DNA of 64,000 bases. Source: Casuarina equisetifolia. Lineage: Eukaryota; Streptophyta; Magnoliopsida; Fagales; Casuarinaceae. Under the pieces are notes generated by a model. The model searched no databases and was not told the DNA's origin. It was given only the letters and a program-made list of their open reading frames with translations. The DNA is taken from contig CM052357.1 of the NCBI GenBank assembly GCA_028551475.1, positions 27,673,745-27,737,744 on the forward strand. Direction: 5' to 3'. How positions within the stretch are numbered: the stretch's first letter is position 1; the number at the start of each line of letters is the position of its first letter. The translations under genes were made by a program, and so were the position numbers. Below are positions 12,101 to 24,400 of the stretch, piece by piece.

Positions 12101-15100
12101 ATTTGAGCACTTCAGTACCTGTGGCATGTCTACAGCATATCTGATTTCATCGAAAGTGAGGGATAAGGGTTGAAAAGGAAGGACCATTTGCCGTTTTCCG
12201 TTTTCATAAGATTCACCAATTCTTCCTTCTTTTCCAGATAATGAAATGGAAGATACACATGCTCGAACTTCAGTCTCTGCTTCTGTATTTTGATCACAAT
12301 AAGTATGCTATAGTTTAAGCAGATGGTAGAAGCAGAGAAAAGAATCAGGGAGGATATTGCCAAATACCAGTGGAGCTCTTCAGTATAGATGATAGCTCAA
12401 TGGAATCTTCGGATATCTGAACATTTCTCTCAGCCAAGCTCTCTTTGGACATTACTGCCTGAGGCTTACCAAAAGCTGCAGCAAGGTAATCGTTTTATCA
12501 GAAAAATAGATCCATTTCAAAACTAGACTAGATATTATGGTACTCACGATCAAGATATTGTAGAGCCAAAGTGAGGAGGAAATTGAACAGAAAAGTATAT
12601 CCAATCAAAGCTCCTACTCCAATCCAATACCAATTTGCTTGTGGAAAAATCCCACGAGACTTCAAGACCAAAACTCCCAGTGGTTCTGAGGAATTAGGAG
12701 GTACCTGTGAATAAACATTTCACCTAATCAATAGTTGGTCAAAATATTGTAGCCAATTCTTATGCCTTAACTTTGTAATTAGTTTTTCAAACTATGATTA
12801 CATGTCTCCAACTCTTCCCAAGAAATTCATTCACAGCTATAGCATTCTGTCCATACATCAGTGGTGAGGCCCAATAACCCCAGATCAACCATTTTTTCAC
12901 ATTATCTGAATGCAAAAAGACAACATAGTCAGAATCTGTATCAGTTTGGCTTAAGAGTACAAAACTTCTAACCAAGATCAAAGTTTATATTATTAAGTTA
13001 CCTCGGGATATGATGAATCCTCCCAAAACCTGCACTAAAAGTAAGGCAAATGACCCAAATGTGCTAGCAACAATCACATTCCTTCCTAATGCAGCCAAAA
13101 ATCGGAAAAGTCCAGATGCCATCAGGTTGATCCATAGGATTAAAAGGTATTGTTTGAAAAGCCTGCCATTATGAGATTTCATCAGATTCTTAAACCCAAA
13201 ATGTAAAACTAAATGAGAGTAATGTGTCTTTTTTTTTTTTTTTCCACCTTCCAACGTCTGAATCATAGCCAACGGCATAATAAGTCATGCCCACCCATAT
13301 GGCAACTTCTACAAGGGTGATTGGAATCTTTAGGATCCCTGGGGGCAGAGTATATGCCCATGCCGGATGGAAGAAATGGTCTCTTTGCTTGAAAAATACA
13401 GGAAGTTTCATGATGGCCATATTGAGCTCTGATATACCGTTAAACATGGCCACAAGTACCGTGAAGAAAAGAGCACCTAAATAAATGCCACCATCTGTCA
13501 CCGTGTCTCTGTGCATCTCAGTCCGTAGAAACAGTGTCGTCGTTATAAAAGCTAAAAAAGTGAGCTGAACATGCAAGAAAATGAAAGGAACATAAGGAAA
13601 AATCACTTGAACTTTGTACCATTGCCGGATGATAGTTTTCCAAAGTCTTAACCTTGTCATCAAAACTGATTTTGATTTTCCACGAAAGGGAAGCTTAAAT
13701 ACTACTCACTTGGCTTATTTTGAAGATGTAGACAAATGAGTTCCTCTTCATAAGCAAAAATTCTCTCCAGACACAAGCTCTGAAGAGCTCTTTCTTGCTT
13801 ACACCGTACTTTTTAGTGGTTAAAACATCGGGGTGGCTGTTGGACTTGCTAAATGGAGTAGCAAGCTTATCATCAAGTTTGCAACCGATCTCAAAGGAGT
13901 GAAATGCTTTGGCGAATTCTTTCACCGTAACAAACCTGTAAGGCTCATCTTTACGTGCCCAATACTGCTCTTGATCTTTCCTTGATGTCACCTTTTACAA
14001 CCCCACCAGGGGATAGGAGTAAAATACACACTCAGAAGGCAATTCCAATGTGAATAGAGAGAGAAAACAGATAAAGAAGAGTAGAATTACTTCTTGTAAG
14101 AAGTCAGCAACTCCTTTCCTCTCAGGACAGTGGAAACCCATGTGCTCGAAAAACTCTAGCACATTCTCACGGGGACCTTGATACACAATCTGTCCGTCTG
14201 ATAGAAGAATTATATCGTCAAATAATTCATATGTTTCTGGAGGTGGCTGGAGAAGGGAAATAACTGCAGTTCCCTTGAGAAAATGGATGGATTGCCTGAG
14301 TGCATTCACAATCTGGAAAGTTGTTGAGCTATCTAAACCAGTTGATATCTCATCCATGAACAATGCGCTAGCTGGTCCAACCAGCATCTCCCCTATGTCA
14401 TTTTGACCATATATTTCAAAATATCAATTGATGTACAAGTGAGATTTTTAGAGTTTACAAAAAAATGTGTAGGCGATCAGATCATAAGAGTTAAACATAC
14501 TGTTTCTGTTTCATGTTTTACCTGTCGTGACTCTCTTTTTCTGTCCACCAGAAATGCCTCTTAACATTTCATCCCCTACAATAATATCAGCGCATGCTTC
14601 AAGCCCCAAAATCTGCAATTTTATAAAAATGGAAGATTTACAGTAGTAATATTTTCAACTTGTTATCTTTCTCTCCCTACTTGAGATGAATTTAAGGAGG
14701 TACCTTGATAACATAATCAGTAACTATATTGGTCTCCAGTCCTTCTATGGCTGCTGCCTGAAGAAAATTTAAGAAATCACTAGCAGTAAGTTATCACTGT
14801 TTCCCTTTTCAAAGGATTCCCACTGATATGATCTCTCAGCAAGTCATTTAGACAGAAAGTGAAAAAAAAAAAAAATGCCACCTTCATGTAGATATCAACA
14901 TCCGGATCTGGCTTAATATTCATTGCCTTCTCTCTCCTTAATAGTTCTGCCAACATCTCTGCGAAATTCCAAAATTTAAGATTATAATTAAAACTCACAG
15001 AACTCACTGGACCAAACACTAAATCTTAAAAGTGATGGTGTTTTGACTGACCAGAACGTGGTCCAACACCTTGACATCTTGCTGCAAAAGCCAGTGTTTC

Positions 15101-16385
15101 TCTCACTGTCATTTCTCCTATGTGGAGATCATATTGACTGATATAAGCTGATGTCCTCTGTGGCACAAACTCCTCCATCCCATGTCCATTGTATGTAACT
15201 TTTCCTGAAAACTGAAGTGCATACTCCACTATTTCAGTTCATGAGATAAACCCCAAAAGTAACCGTATCTGATAATTTAGTTTCCTTACCTTCAAATCTT
15301 TACCAAGTTTTCCAGCCAGAGCCAACAGTAAGGTGGTCTTTCCAGAGCTTGGGGGGCCTAAAAGCAATGTCATTCTGCAACAATAGGATGAACAAGCTGA
15401 AAAAGACGAGCTTTTCGGAGACTGCATAGGATACTTATGACCAGGAGGTATATACACTCACCTTTGAGGCTTGATAATGCCCCTAACATCTTGAAGGATT
15501 GGTAAAGGCACTTTTCTACTTGGATGGATGTGAAGATAATTTGCGAATCCCTTTAGAGAAGAAGAATAAGAAAACATTGCAGGGTGAGTATATGGAGATA
15601 GTAATTGTAGTTGCTTTATCAAACTAGCTACTTGAGGTCTTTTTACCTCTACCATATTGACCAAGAAGTTGCACAGGGTAGGCAATGCTCTGCTTCCAAC
15701 ATAAACTTCTGCCTCCACATTTAGGTGCTCAAACCGAACTTCAACAGTTGGAATATCAAGTTGAACTCTGTTTTTTTTTTTTTTTTGAGAATTTCGAGAA
15801 GTAAAAGAAGTGAAACAATCAGACGTACAAATAATAAGATTCCAAACAGATGCAGGGGAAAAAAGGAAAGAATCAGTAACAGTTTTAAGCAAACATATCT
15901 TCTATATGCTAAAAACTTTAGAACAAAAAAGTTATGTAAGAAACACAAGAACAAGAACAACAATTTAGATGCCAGTTCACAAGCCAAAGCTCCTGAGGGT
16001 GTTCGAAGAACAATCCCAGCTGTTATTTGACAACTTCTTTGAAGTCTCTTGAAACGGATAGAAAAAGTACAAGAATATCAATTAGCCAGGTCGAAGTTGA
16101 AGATCTAAGTAAAATACAGAATGATGGTACTCACCGATCTATGCGGTCCTTGAGCTTTAACAGGAACTTCTCATTATCTTCTTCTGCGATTTTTACCAGC
16201 CTATCTAACAAAACCTTTCTCTCCAGCAATCCAAGAGCCTTTATGTCAATCTCTCTGTCTTCACCCTCTGAATTCCTGAGTATTCCTCTCCTTAGACGTG
16301 AATATGTAGGCAGTCTCTCTAAAGCAGCCCATTTGAGAGCTTCTTCATCGTCTACTACACCAGAATGCCTCATGGAATTTTCCAT
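9191..16385 (-). CDS. PDR-type full-size ABCG transporter, gene A (intact)
   Basis: Twenty-four exons join in frame to about 1423 aa. Coordinates are 16135-16385, 15647-15767, 15462-15550, 15290-15374, 15052-15211, 14882-14958, 14704-14757, 14522-14612, 14091-14392, 13710-13991, 13248-13564, 13002-13162, 12802-12905, 12548-12704, 12368-12475, 12119-12276, 11560-11892, 10984-11274, 10810-10893, 10592-10725, 10246-10473, 9992-10163, 9556-9810 and 9191-9448. The layout is NBD1-TMD1-NBD2-TMD2. NBD1 has [14 protein letters not shown] and [13 protein letters not shown]2 has [24 protein letters not shown] and TIHQPS. TMD2 ends in LNFQRK. This is a plasma-membrane exporter of PDR cluster I (ABCG40-like from memory); the substrate is unknown. 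The N-terminus is about 24 residues shorter than in gene C: an in-frame TAG lies 14 codons upstream of the chosen ATG, and the upstream ATG of the paralogues is lost. Confidence 0.93.
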
Positions 16386-18559
16386 GGAGTCGTTCCTGCG
16401 GATGTTAGAACTGTGCTTAATGGAGGACTACTACCTCTGCACGGTTCCAGTTACTTTTCCAAGTCTTCAGTATATGGCCTAACCAACCCGACAAATAACA
16501 TGCCTTTCTTCGCTACACTAATTATTGCCACACCTCCCCACTGTATAATCCAGAACAAAGAACCTCAAAATTCTTCTCCTTTTTGTTTTTAAAGAAAAGT
16601 GAAAGCGAGGAACTCGACTTTTGGCTGAAACAGCTAGGCGTCTCAGATGGCTCTCTCCCTCTCTCCCGCTTTATGTATGGACAGGAAAGATCAAGCAATC
16701 TCTCTTTCTTTTGTCCAGTATTACCCAACGTACTGAACTTGCAAGGAGACGAAGTACCGTAAAGCAAGTGGGATGCGGTCTACGTAAAAGCGACGTCTGT
16801 TCTCATATGCGGAGTTCTCAAAGCCGACAGGGAGCATTTGATACAAAAAACGCCATCATTTTACCACTCAAGAAAAGATGCTATGACATGAAATGACGCA
16901 ATTTTGACAAAAATGCATCACTTTACGTCTCAAAAGCAGATGCTATGAAATGAAGTGACACAAGTTTGACAACTAACAAAGAGATTTTTACGATATCTGT
17001 AGTACAATAATTGCTATGAAGTCTTTCGAGCTGTTAAGGAAGATACGGAATTTATATAGAAAGCTATAAGACATAGGTTAATGGAAGAAGTAGTATTTTT
17101 TTAGAGAAAAGATTAGGTAAAGCGAAGCAGAGAAAAGGATTCCACTAGGAAACGCATTAAGGGAAGCGAAGGGAGGCCCAAATGCCAGAACAAACAGAGT
17201 CGCATGTGTCATGAGTCCAAAAGGTCCCATGTTTCCGAATAGAAATCAACGGAAGCTAGCTATGGCGTCCTGTCACTGTGAAATCGAAACTTAAAAATAT
17301 GTAGTAGGGAGGGGACCCTTGAGGGCCATAGCACAGTTCGTACAAAAAGGGAAGGTTAAAGGTGGAGGATGCTCCAATGTCGTGGCGTATCGGGTTCCAT
17401 ACGTCACGCTATCGTCTTATGCGATCAGCGTAGTTAATAACTTAAGACTTCTACAGTTTACTGCAAGCTGCCAAGATCAAGAGTAAAGTTCACGAAATAT
17501 TGGGTTTACAGGGAAAGTTCCTTTTGGACTTATGTCACGGTTATTTGTGGGATCAACAATGCACCAGCACCCAAATCCACTCGCTTGTTTCAGCAGCGAT
17601 CTTCTTCTTCACGAATACTTCCATGGCTTAGTGGTTTCGCAGCAAAGAAAATGAGAACCAGCAACCGTGTGAATGTATTGCAACTCAACGATTTACAGAG
17701 GTGACCTACTTCTCTCTTTGTACAGAACATGACAGAGAAAATTCAAATCAGAAAAAAGGTGAGTCTTCGATTTCTCAAATTGATGTTTCTTCTGCTGTTA
17801 GGTACTTATTTGAAAATTGAAAGCTCTTGAGAGAGGTAAATTCCGCCATCATTATCTTAGTCCCTATAGTGGAGTGGACTTTGATTGGCTTGTTTGTTCA
17901 TCTTTTAACTAAGAGAGGATGGGCTAACGACATGTATTTCTCGTCTTTTGAGCATGGACGTGAGCTTCCAGTATGGTGCTCTTCAGACGTTCTGTTTTTA
18001 TGGGTTGTGTAGTAAAGCTGTGATTAAGAAGAATGGTTCTTTAAGTTTTATAAAATACATTATAAGTACCTTTCTTACTATCTAATATTCCCTTCATTGT
18101 AATTTTAGTCTTTTGCTGGTATGAATTGGGTTAAAATATATGAAGAAAGAATTTAAGAAGACCCAAATTTACCTTTTTCTAAAAGACTTTATTGAGGAGG
18201 GATGTTACCTAAGCTTTATAAAGTATATTAAAAGTGCCTTCTTCTCAAAAGTAAAACTTTGTTAAAAGTAAAAAATCCAAAACTATTTTTTTTTATAAAT
18301 TGTCTAATTGAAACGAGGACTTGTCTAAATATTATAAAGTACATCACGAGTGCCTTGTAAAACTTTGTTTAAAATAAAAGGCCCGAATGAGACCTTCAAC
18401 CACTCCTTTCTCCCACTGATGGGTTTACTTATTTCGTCTTTCACGTGTATTGTATGGATTTCTGCCTTGACTTGGCTTTCCCTAAAGAGTCTAATGAAGT
18501 CTCTGCTGCGACGCTTTGAAACATGCTTTGGTGTGGACAGGATTACTAGGTACTATTCA
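16386..18559. other. Gene A promoter side and spacer, duplicated near 42.6-43.8 kb
   Basis: No gene is supported. Sequence at 16400-17650 (for example the stretch around 17370-17430 with GGGTTCCATACGTCACGC) recurs in diverged form at 42610-43120, next to the A-type exon 1 stump. This is the old upstream region of A-type PDR genes. From about 18390 the sequence again pairs with 43530 onward, leading into the 3' flank of a C-type gene. Confidence 0.6.
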
Positions 18560-19440
18560 AGCACCACACACCACACATGCCTAGACATGATTGGCTGATC
18601 TTAGTGTTGTCAAATCTCATTCTGACAACCTTCCGTGGCCTTTCAGCAATTGACAATCTCAAAAGCTTTGCTTTCTTCTCTTCTTCCACCAAACGCAAGA
18701 ATAACTTGCGGGAGAAACCATTTCTCTTTCGTCCATGAAACAACAAAAAACCATTCGTAAAATACAGATGAAAGTATGTAATCAGAAAGAAATTGACAAC
18801 ATCTTTGGACCTAACCTCAGCCATTTAACCCCGCAGCAGCTTTGAATTCAAGCAAACTACAACCAAAACTCACAATGATGAAATACCTTAACTTGTATTC
18901 ATGGATAACTTCCTCATCTCTTCTGGAAGTTAAATGCCCTAGTCGAATATGCAAAGGTGAAATCAAAGAGTATTGTAAGTCCAACAATCAGAATTGTTGC
19001 AAAACACTCAAAAAGTAATAACTTTGTGCAAATAGCTCTTCAAGAAATCCTTCACAGTTTCTCCATAATCAAGTGTGTCCTAAATGTCTTCCCGCTATGA
19101 AACCTAGCCCATACAAGGTCCAAGAGACCGGATAAGCCCAATAGTACCAGTTTGAAAATTCAGTTCTTGTAGTCTACAAAATGAATAGGAATTCTAACTT
19201 ATAGTTCTAGGAATGAGAATCTTGATGAAAGATCCATATTGCAAAGAAGGTTGTGGAAACTATAGTAGCAATGTTGTGCTTTTGAGTACAACCACGATTA
19301 GCATGCCATAGGAAGTGAAGCATAAAGGGTGAAGTACGTGAAGAAGATAGAACAAAGGAATTTGCTGACCATCCAATCAAGCCCGATGATACATAGTATT
19401 GATTCGGTATTCTATTCTAAGCACATAGCAGCTAGGCGAT
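18560..19440 (-). pseudogene. C-type PDR tail stump (last two exons and 3' flank)
   Basis: About 18560-18930 matches the 3' flank of gene C (43825-44157). About 18935-19165 is a diverged copy of the final exon, and 19190-19400 is most of the penultimate exon. The copy has several stops and indels; for example the GYDYDFLG region is out of frame. Homology stops near 19400, inside the penultimate exon, so the other 22 exons are gone. It cannot make a transporter. The match is closer to genes B and C than to gene A. Confidence 0.82.
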
Positions 19441-19489
19441 TTTCACACATACTTCGGATGCAAGCACTTTGTTTTTCATGCATTTCTTC

Positions 19490-20372
19490 AATAATAATCC
19501 TTGGTATTATCCAAGCTTAGTTTTCCATTTTCTTTCCACCTGAGCTTGTACTCACCCTTTCATCATTCCGATCCATTTCTTAAACAACAAAGCCAATTAG
19601 AACAGAAGTAGTCTTACTGCTGCTACAGTTTGTTTGAATTTGACTGAGTCTTTGGGTCATGTTAAAAGATTTAAAACTTAGTTTAGGGGTAAGAGATGAA
19701 GAACCCTCAACTGAAGGAATGAGTCACAAGTGAATTGTAAGCCTCGACTTTCTTCATTTAAATTTTACCAAAATTTTTTCCCTCTTTGCTGTAGAACTCG
19801 TGGCACTATAGTTTTCTTGGACGTTTAGTTGACTTTGGAAATTGGAAATAATCCAAAAAACAATGGGATCAAAACAATCACTACCGCAATGTCAAATACC
19901 CAAAGTAGCTCGTAATAATTTTTTTTACTATTTCCCCAGACTAAAGCACGTTCACCACATCTCCATCCAGTGAAACAACCAATCCATACAAGGTCCAAGC
20001 AACTGGGCAAGCCCAATGGTACCATCTCCACCATATGGATATCCTTTATCCTAAAGAAAATACAGTTACATGTTATGCATTCGAAATCTATGTGCATGCT
20101 TGTACGTATGTGTAGGCGAGCTGGGTTGTAGTAGTTATCATTAGGGGGGCAATCAATCCTGAGAAAATATTCCAATTTGCATAGAAGGCATATGAAGATA
20201 CAGCAACAATGTTGAGGTTGGGAGAAATCGCCGAATTCATCAGCCTATAGTATGTGAAGTAGAGCATGGTAAGAACAAAAAGAAAAAATACCATAAGAAC
20301 TTGCTAGCTGTCCATTAGAATCCCATCATGGAGTAGACTATAAGCCCATAAATCAGAGTCCAAAGGCAACTG
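19490..20372 (-). pseudogene. A-type PDR tail stump (last two exons and 3' flank)
   Basis: The segment 19495-19650 matches the 3' flank of gene A (9005-9190). About 19820-20053 is a broken copy of the last exon; it still reads [11 protein letters not shown] but has lost about 40 bp. The segment 20088-20372 is the penultimate exon (LYFTYYRLMN, SAISPNLNIVAVSS, YANWNIFSGL). Homology ends abruptly at about 20372, inside that exon. It lies directly beside the C-type tail stump, so two gene ends have been brought together by deletion. Confidence 0.82.
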
Positions 20373-21133
20373 TTTGACTAATATTCCACAAAGTTTTTGA
20401 GAAAACTAATTTTCTCTTTAAAATAAACTTGTAAAGAGATATATATTATTAGAGTGTGAAAATTCATCCTTTCACTTTCAATGTGGTTTTGGTATTATAT
20501 TAAAGTGTGAATGCTTATACAACTTTAAAGCATTAAATAGAAAAATTTCATCACTTATAAGGCTAAGGGCTTATTTTTTCACTTTCAATGTGGAACAATA
20601 CTCACTTTTAACACATATGTATTTTCTTTTACACAAAATAATTTGGGCAATATGAGTCAATTCACAATCAAAGTGTGTTACAAGTTTTGTGCATAAGAGG
20701 TGTCATCCCTTAAATTTCAGAAAACTTATTTTCTTCTTAGAGTTGCTTGGTAAAGTGGGGCATTCATTTTATTTTGAAAATTGTTAACATTAGCAATATT
20801 CACCAACCATGTTGCCATATTAAGTACTGTAATTAGGCTAAATTAATTATTATTTTTCTTCCATTCGTAGAATAGGTTTTGCATCCTCTAAATGTAGGTC
20901 TAACATTGTATAGATTATTGTAGCAAAAATAGAAAACATTTTGCTCACTTATGGCTCCCTATTCTCATTTTCTTATTTTCTTACAAAAATGTTTCTAGAA
21001 GGAATTAAATAATGTGGGACAAGTGAGACATTAATTTGTATTTGACCTTGAAGCAACTCTGAATTCAAGCAGAGTAAAACTAAAACATACATTGATGGAA
21101 TTAAATTAACTTGTATTTACACGGACAACTTCC
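20373..21133. other. AT-rich spacer left of pseudogene B
   Basis: No gene is seen. The phrase TCACTTTCAATGTGG occurs twice (about 20478 and 20580), and related GTGTGAA phrases recur, which suggests a short decayed insertion. From about 21050 the sequence matches the 3' flank of gene C and so belongs to pseudogene B. Confidence 0.4.
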
Positions 21134-24030
21134 TCATCTGTTTTGGAAGTTAAATGACTTAATTGAGTAAGCAAAAATGAAACCAAAGAGTGCTGCAAAT
21201 CCAACAATCACAGTTGCGACAACACCCAAAAAGTCATAACTATACCAAAATAGCTCCTCAAGAAATCTTTTACAGTTTCTCCAGAATCAAGTGTGTTCTG
21301 TATGTCTCCCCACTGTGAAGCAACCAACCCATACAAGGTCCAGGAGACTGGACAAGCCCAACAGTACCATCTCCAATAAATTGGAATCCTCTGTTGCAAA
21401 GCAAATTCAACTCTTGTGAGTTATGATTTTAGTTTGTAGTGTAAAAAATGTATAGGATTCGAACTTACAGTTCTAGGAATGATAAAGCCTGAGAAAAGAT
21501 TCCATATTGTAATGAAGAACGTGAGAACTATAGCAGCAATGCTGTTGTTTGGAGTAATAGCCACGGCCATCATGCCATAGAAAGTGAAGTATAAAAGAGT
21601 GAAGTACATGAAGAAGATCTACCATAGGAATTTGCTGACTATCCAATCAAGCACGATCATCGCGTACACTATAACCCCATATAATATAGTTTGAATGAAA
21701 ATGTAAGGGGTCTCTATAGTAACCTGCAAAATATATGGAACTTGAGGAAACATGGTGCTGGAATTCACTAAACTTGAGAGTTTCCATTTACTACAATTTA
21801 TTTACTAAAAGGTGAAAAATAAGTAATTTGACTTTGTTTTACATAGTTCCAAATTCTTTGGGGGATTTTTTTTTTCTTTTTTCCTTCTAACCAAAGTAAC
21901 ATGGCTCAGCCATTTTGTCTCTAAATAACCTCTAAAATCCCAGCTAGGACTAGTTCTCCATGGAAAGACAAGTCTAAGTGAAATACCTGTCCCAACGCAT
22001 ATGGAAGAGAAGAATACATTCCAGCAGCCCTTTCTCTGTAGAAGACTGTTCTCTCAATGGCCACAACCGGCTGCACCAATGAGGCATTTTGAAGCCCAAT
22101 GAAAAGTACAGCAGCATACATGGAACCCATTGCATTGAAAAGATCTTGTCGGGTTCGCCTACATTTTCAAGAAGTTGTCTAGTTAGGAACTGAGCAATTT
22201 GGGGTCATTTGAAATTAACATGTTTTGGTTTTCATTTCTTATACCTTTTGGGGCCAAGATCCCAGAATATTGTTCCAAACATTAAAGCTATGAAAGTTGT
22301 GAATAGAAGTCTAACTGCAGTGTATGAGGGGTTCCGCCAATATGACAGATATTGTTTACATAGACAAGCCATCCATTGGGCAAAGAAAGGCTGTGAATAT
22401 TGCGTAAGGAAGTACGAGTCTTTGGAACCCGGTGGAGGGGCACTTAGTTCCTTGATCAAAGACTTATTTCTCCTGATTAAATCACCATGCAATATAAGTT
22501 ACTATAGATCATCAGTTTTACTGACGAATAATGATATCCGTCTCCAAATCAACTCTAGTTAGTTCCCCCTTCAATCCTACCTATTAAGTTCTGAGTTCTT
22601 GTATATGTCGGTGAAGTTAACCCCAAGAGCTGCCTCTTGTGCTGCCGAACTAACCTCCAACATCCAAGTAGCAGGGTTGTATTTATCCTTTATCTTTGGA
22701 ATTCCATTGATTCCCTTGATAAAAGCAACCAACGTATGTCAGCAACATAGTGGCAAACAAAAGGAAGAATTCTACTGTTGTTGATTTATTGACCTAACCT
22801 CAAAGTAGCTGATCAAATGAGAAGAATGGCAGCCTAATGGACCTACTTATATCTCTTCACCTCCAAGTCTTAGGAGAAGCAACTGCAACACAAAACTAAT
22901 GTTTCAGTTCATGCTAAAATTTAACCTGTTCGCAATTAACAACTGGAAATGAATCTCACCTCGTCAAAGGCGTCAAATATATCAATGCTGGGCTGGTCGA
23001 TGGTGCACAACACAGTTGGACCTGTCTCTACTGTATTCCTCACTGCTCTCATCACTATAGCTGCTGCCCTGGCATCAAGACCGGAGGTTGGTTCATCCAT
23101 GAATAAAATAGATGGGTTGGCAACAAGCTCAACTGCGATTGTCAGCCTTTTGCGCTGCTCAGTTGATAGACCATCCACGCCAGGCAATCCAACAAGGGCT
23201 TCTCTCAGTGAGTTTAGTTCCACCAACTCCATAACATCCTCAATGAACATCTGCAACTCGTCAACCACGTTAATCAGTAGCCTGATAAGCCTGAAAACAA
23301 CACTGGGATCTCTAAAGAAGACCAGGATGAACAACCTTCCTTTTGAAGGCCTATCCAAGGAAAGTCTTTGTACTTCCACTTATCCTAAAAACATAAAGTT
23401 AACGCTCTAAAAGAACAAAACAAACTATTTAATCTACCTTTCTGGTTGCGGCATCAACCTCAGGTGCTAACCGTAGCCATGCAGAATAAACCAAAGATTC
23501 ATAGACTGTGACGTGAGGAGAGTGGATATCAGTTTGTTCACAGTAACCTGAAATGCGGGCAAAAGTTTCTTGCTTTTTGGGATACCCAGATATGGTGATT
23601 CTCCCCTCGATATATCCACCGGTTTTCCTTCCCGCCAACACATCCAATAGAGTAGTCTTGCCTGCACCACTCACACCCATCAAAGCAGTGAGGACTCTGG
23701 GCCTGAACGAACCGCTCACCCCCTTCAAGATTTCTAGCCGATCCTCAAGAACGCCCTCAGCTTTCATTTCCTGTAAGCCATCACGATAGCAACTTACAAA
23801 ACTGTAATCTTTGTGCTGCAAAGTTAACATGATGTTGGCTCTCAAGTAGAGGCCAAAGATTACCTGGGGCATGTCAATGGCATATCTGATGTCATCAAAT
23901 GTAATAGAAGGTGGTTCAAAAAGGAAGAACCATCCCCTGCTTCCTGTTATTTTGACCCTCCCCAATGCTGCTCACTCTTGTAGATAATGTCCTGAATGAT
24001 GCACCTCTTTGGCTTTCATTCCCTCCCTTT
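21134..24030 (-). pseudogene. PDR pseudogene B, 3' part (NBD2-TMD2)
   Basis: This holds homologues of exons 16-24 of gene C. Breaks are visible throughout. The intron 15 acceptor AG has become AA (near 24029). One extra A in the run at 23918-23922 shifts exon 16 just after MVLPF. Exon 19 has TAA (22847-22849) where gene C has TAC. Exon 23 has TAG (21619-21621). One C is missing near 21246 in exon 24, which derails the C-terminus after RSYFG. The switch-loop His of NBD2 (TIHQPS in A and C) is Asp (22996-22998). Exons 17, 18, 20, 21 and 22 are otherwise open, so loss of function is fairly recent. Gene C is the closest paralogue. Confidence 0.93.
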
Positions 24031-24053
24031 GCAATTTTAACATAATTAACTTG

Positions 24054-24393
24054 TGTAAAAAGTAAACAACTCAGGAACTTCGGGTGAATCTTGCTGATTT
24101 CATTGACAAGCAAACCGAATTACAAAGAGTTCTTGCGGGAGAAATTGTTCCCGTGATGAAATAAAACGAAAAATTGTGTACATATTAATAGAGGAAGAAG
24201 AAGGGTAAAAAGGGGCAGCAGCGGGCAATGCTGCTGCGGTAGCTTGTGTAGCCCCGTCTAGCACCAGCTGTGTCTGGTGCTAGAACCATAGGTGGCGCGG
24301 TGCAGTGGTGGTGCAGAGCAGAGCCGCAGGGTGCAGATGTCTTCTCTGTCGGGGGTGCTGATGTGGCAGGCTGACGTGGCTCATCTTCAAACA
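24054..24393 (-). repeat. 3' LTR of the young copia element
   Basis: Ends are TG and CA (TGTTTGAAG to TTTTTACA on the minus strand). It differs from its partner at two positions, both CG versus TG/CA changes. A perfect 11-bp inverted repeat with a 6-bp loop (TCTAGCACCAG/CTGGTGCTAGA) lies at 24257-24284. Confidence 0.95.
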
Positions 24394-24400
24394 GGCCCCC

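Noticed and set aside
17827..18012. 61-codon frame (+) with membrane-like start
   Set aside because: Short, no paralogue in the duplicated copy near 43.2-43.5 kb, no splice support.
22949..23410. Long plus-strand frames opposite PDR exons (also at 11027-11380, 46022-46417 and 32836-33087)
   Set aside because: They are antisense shadows of the highly constrained NBD exons; the same shadow appears in every PDR copy.
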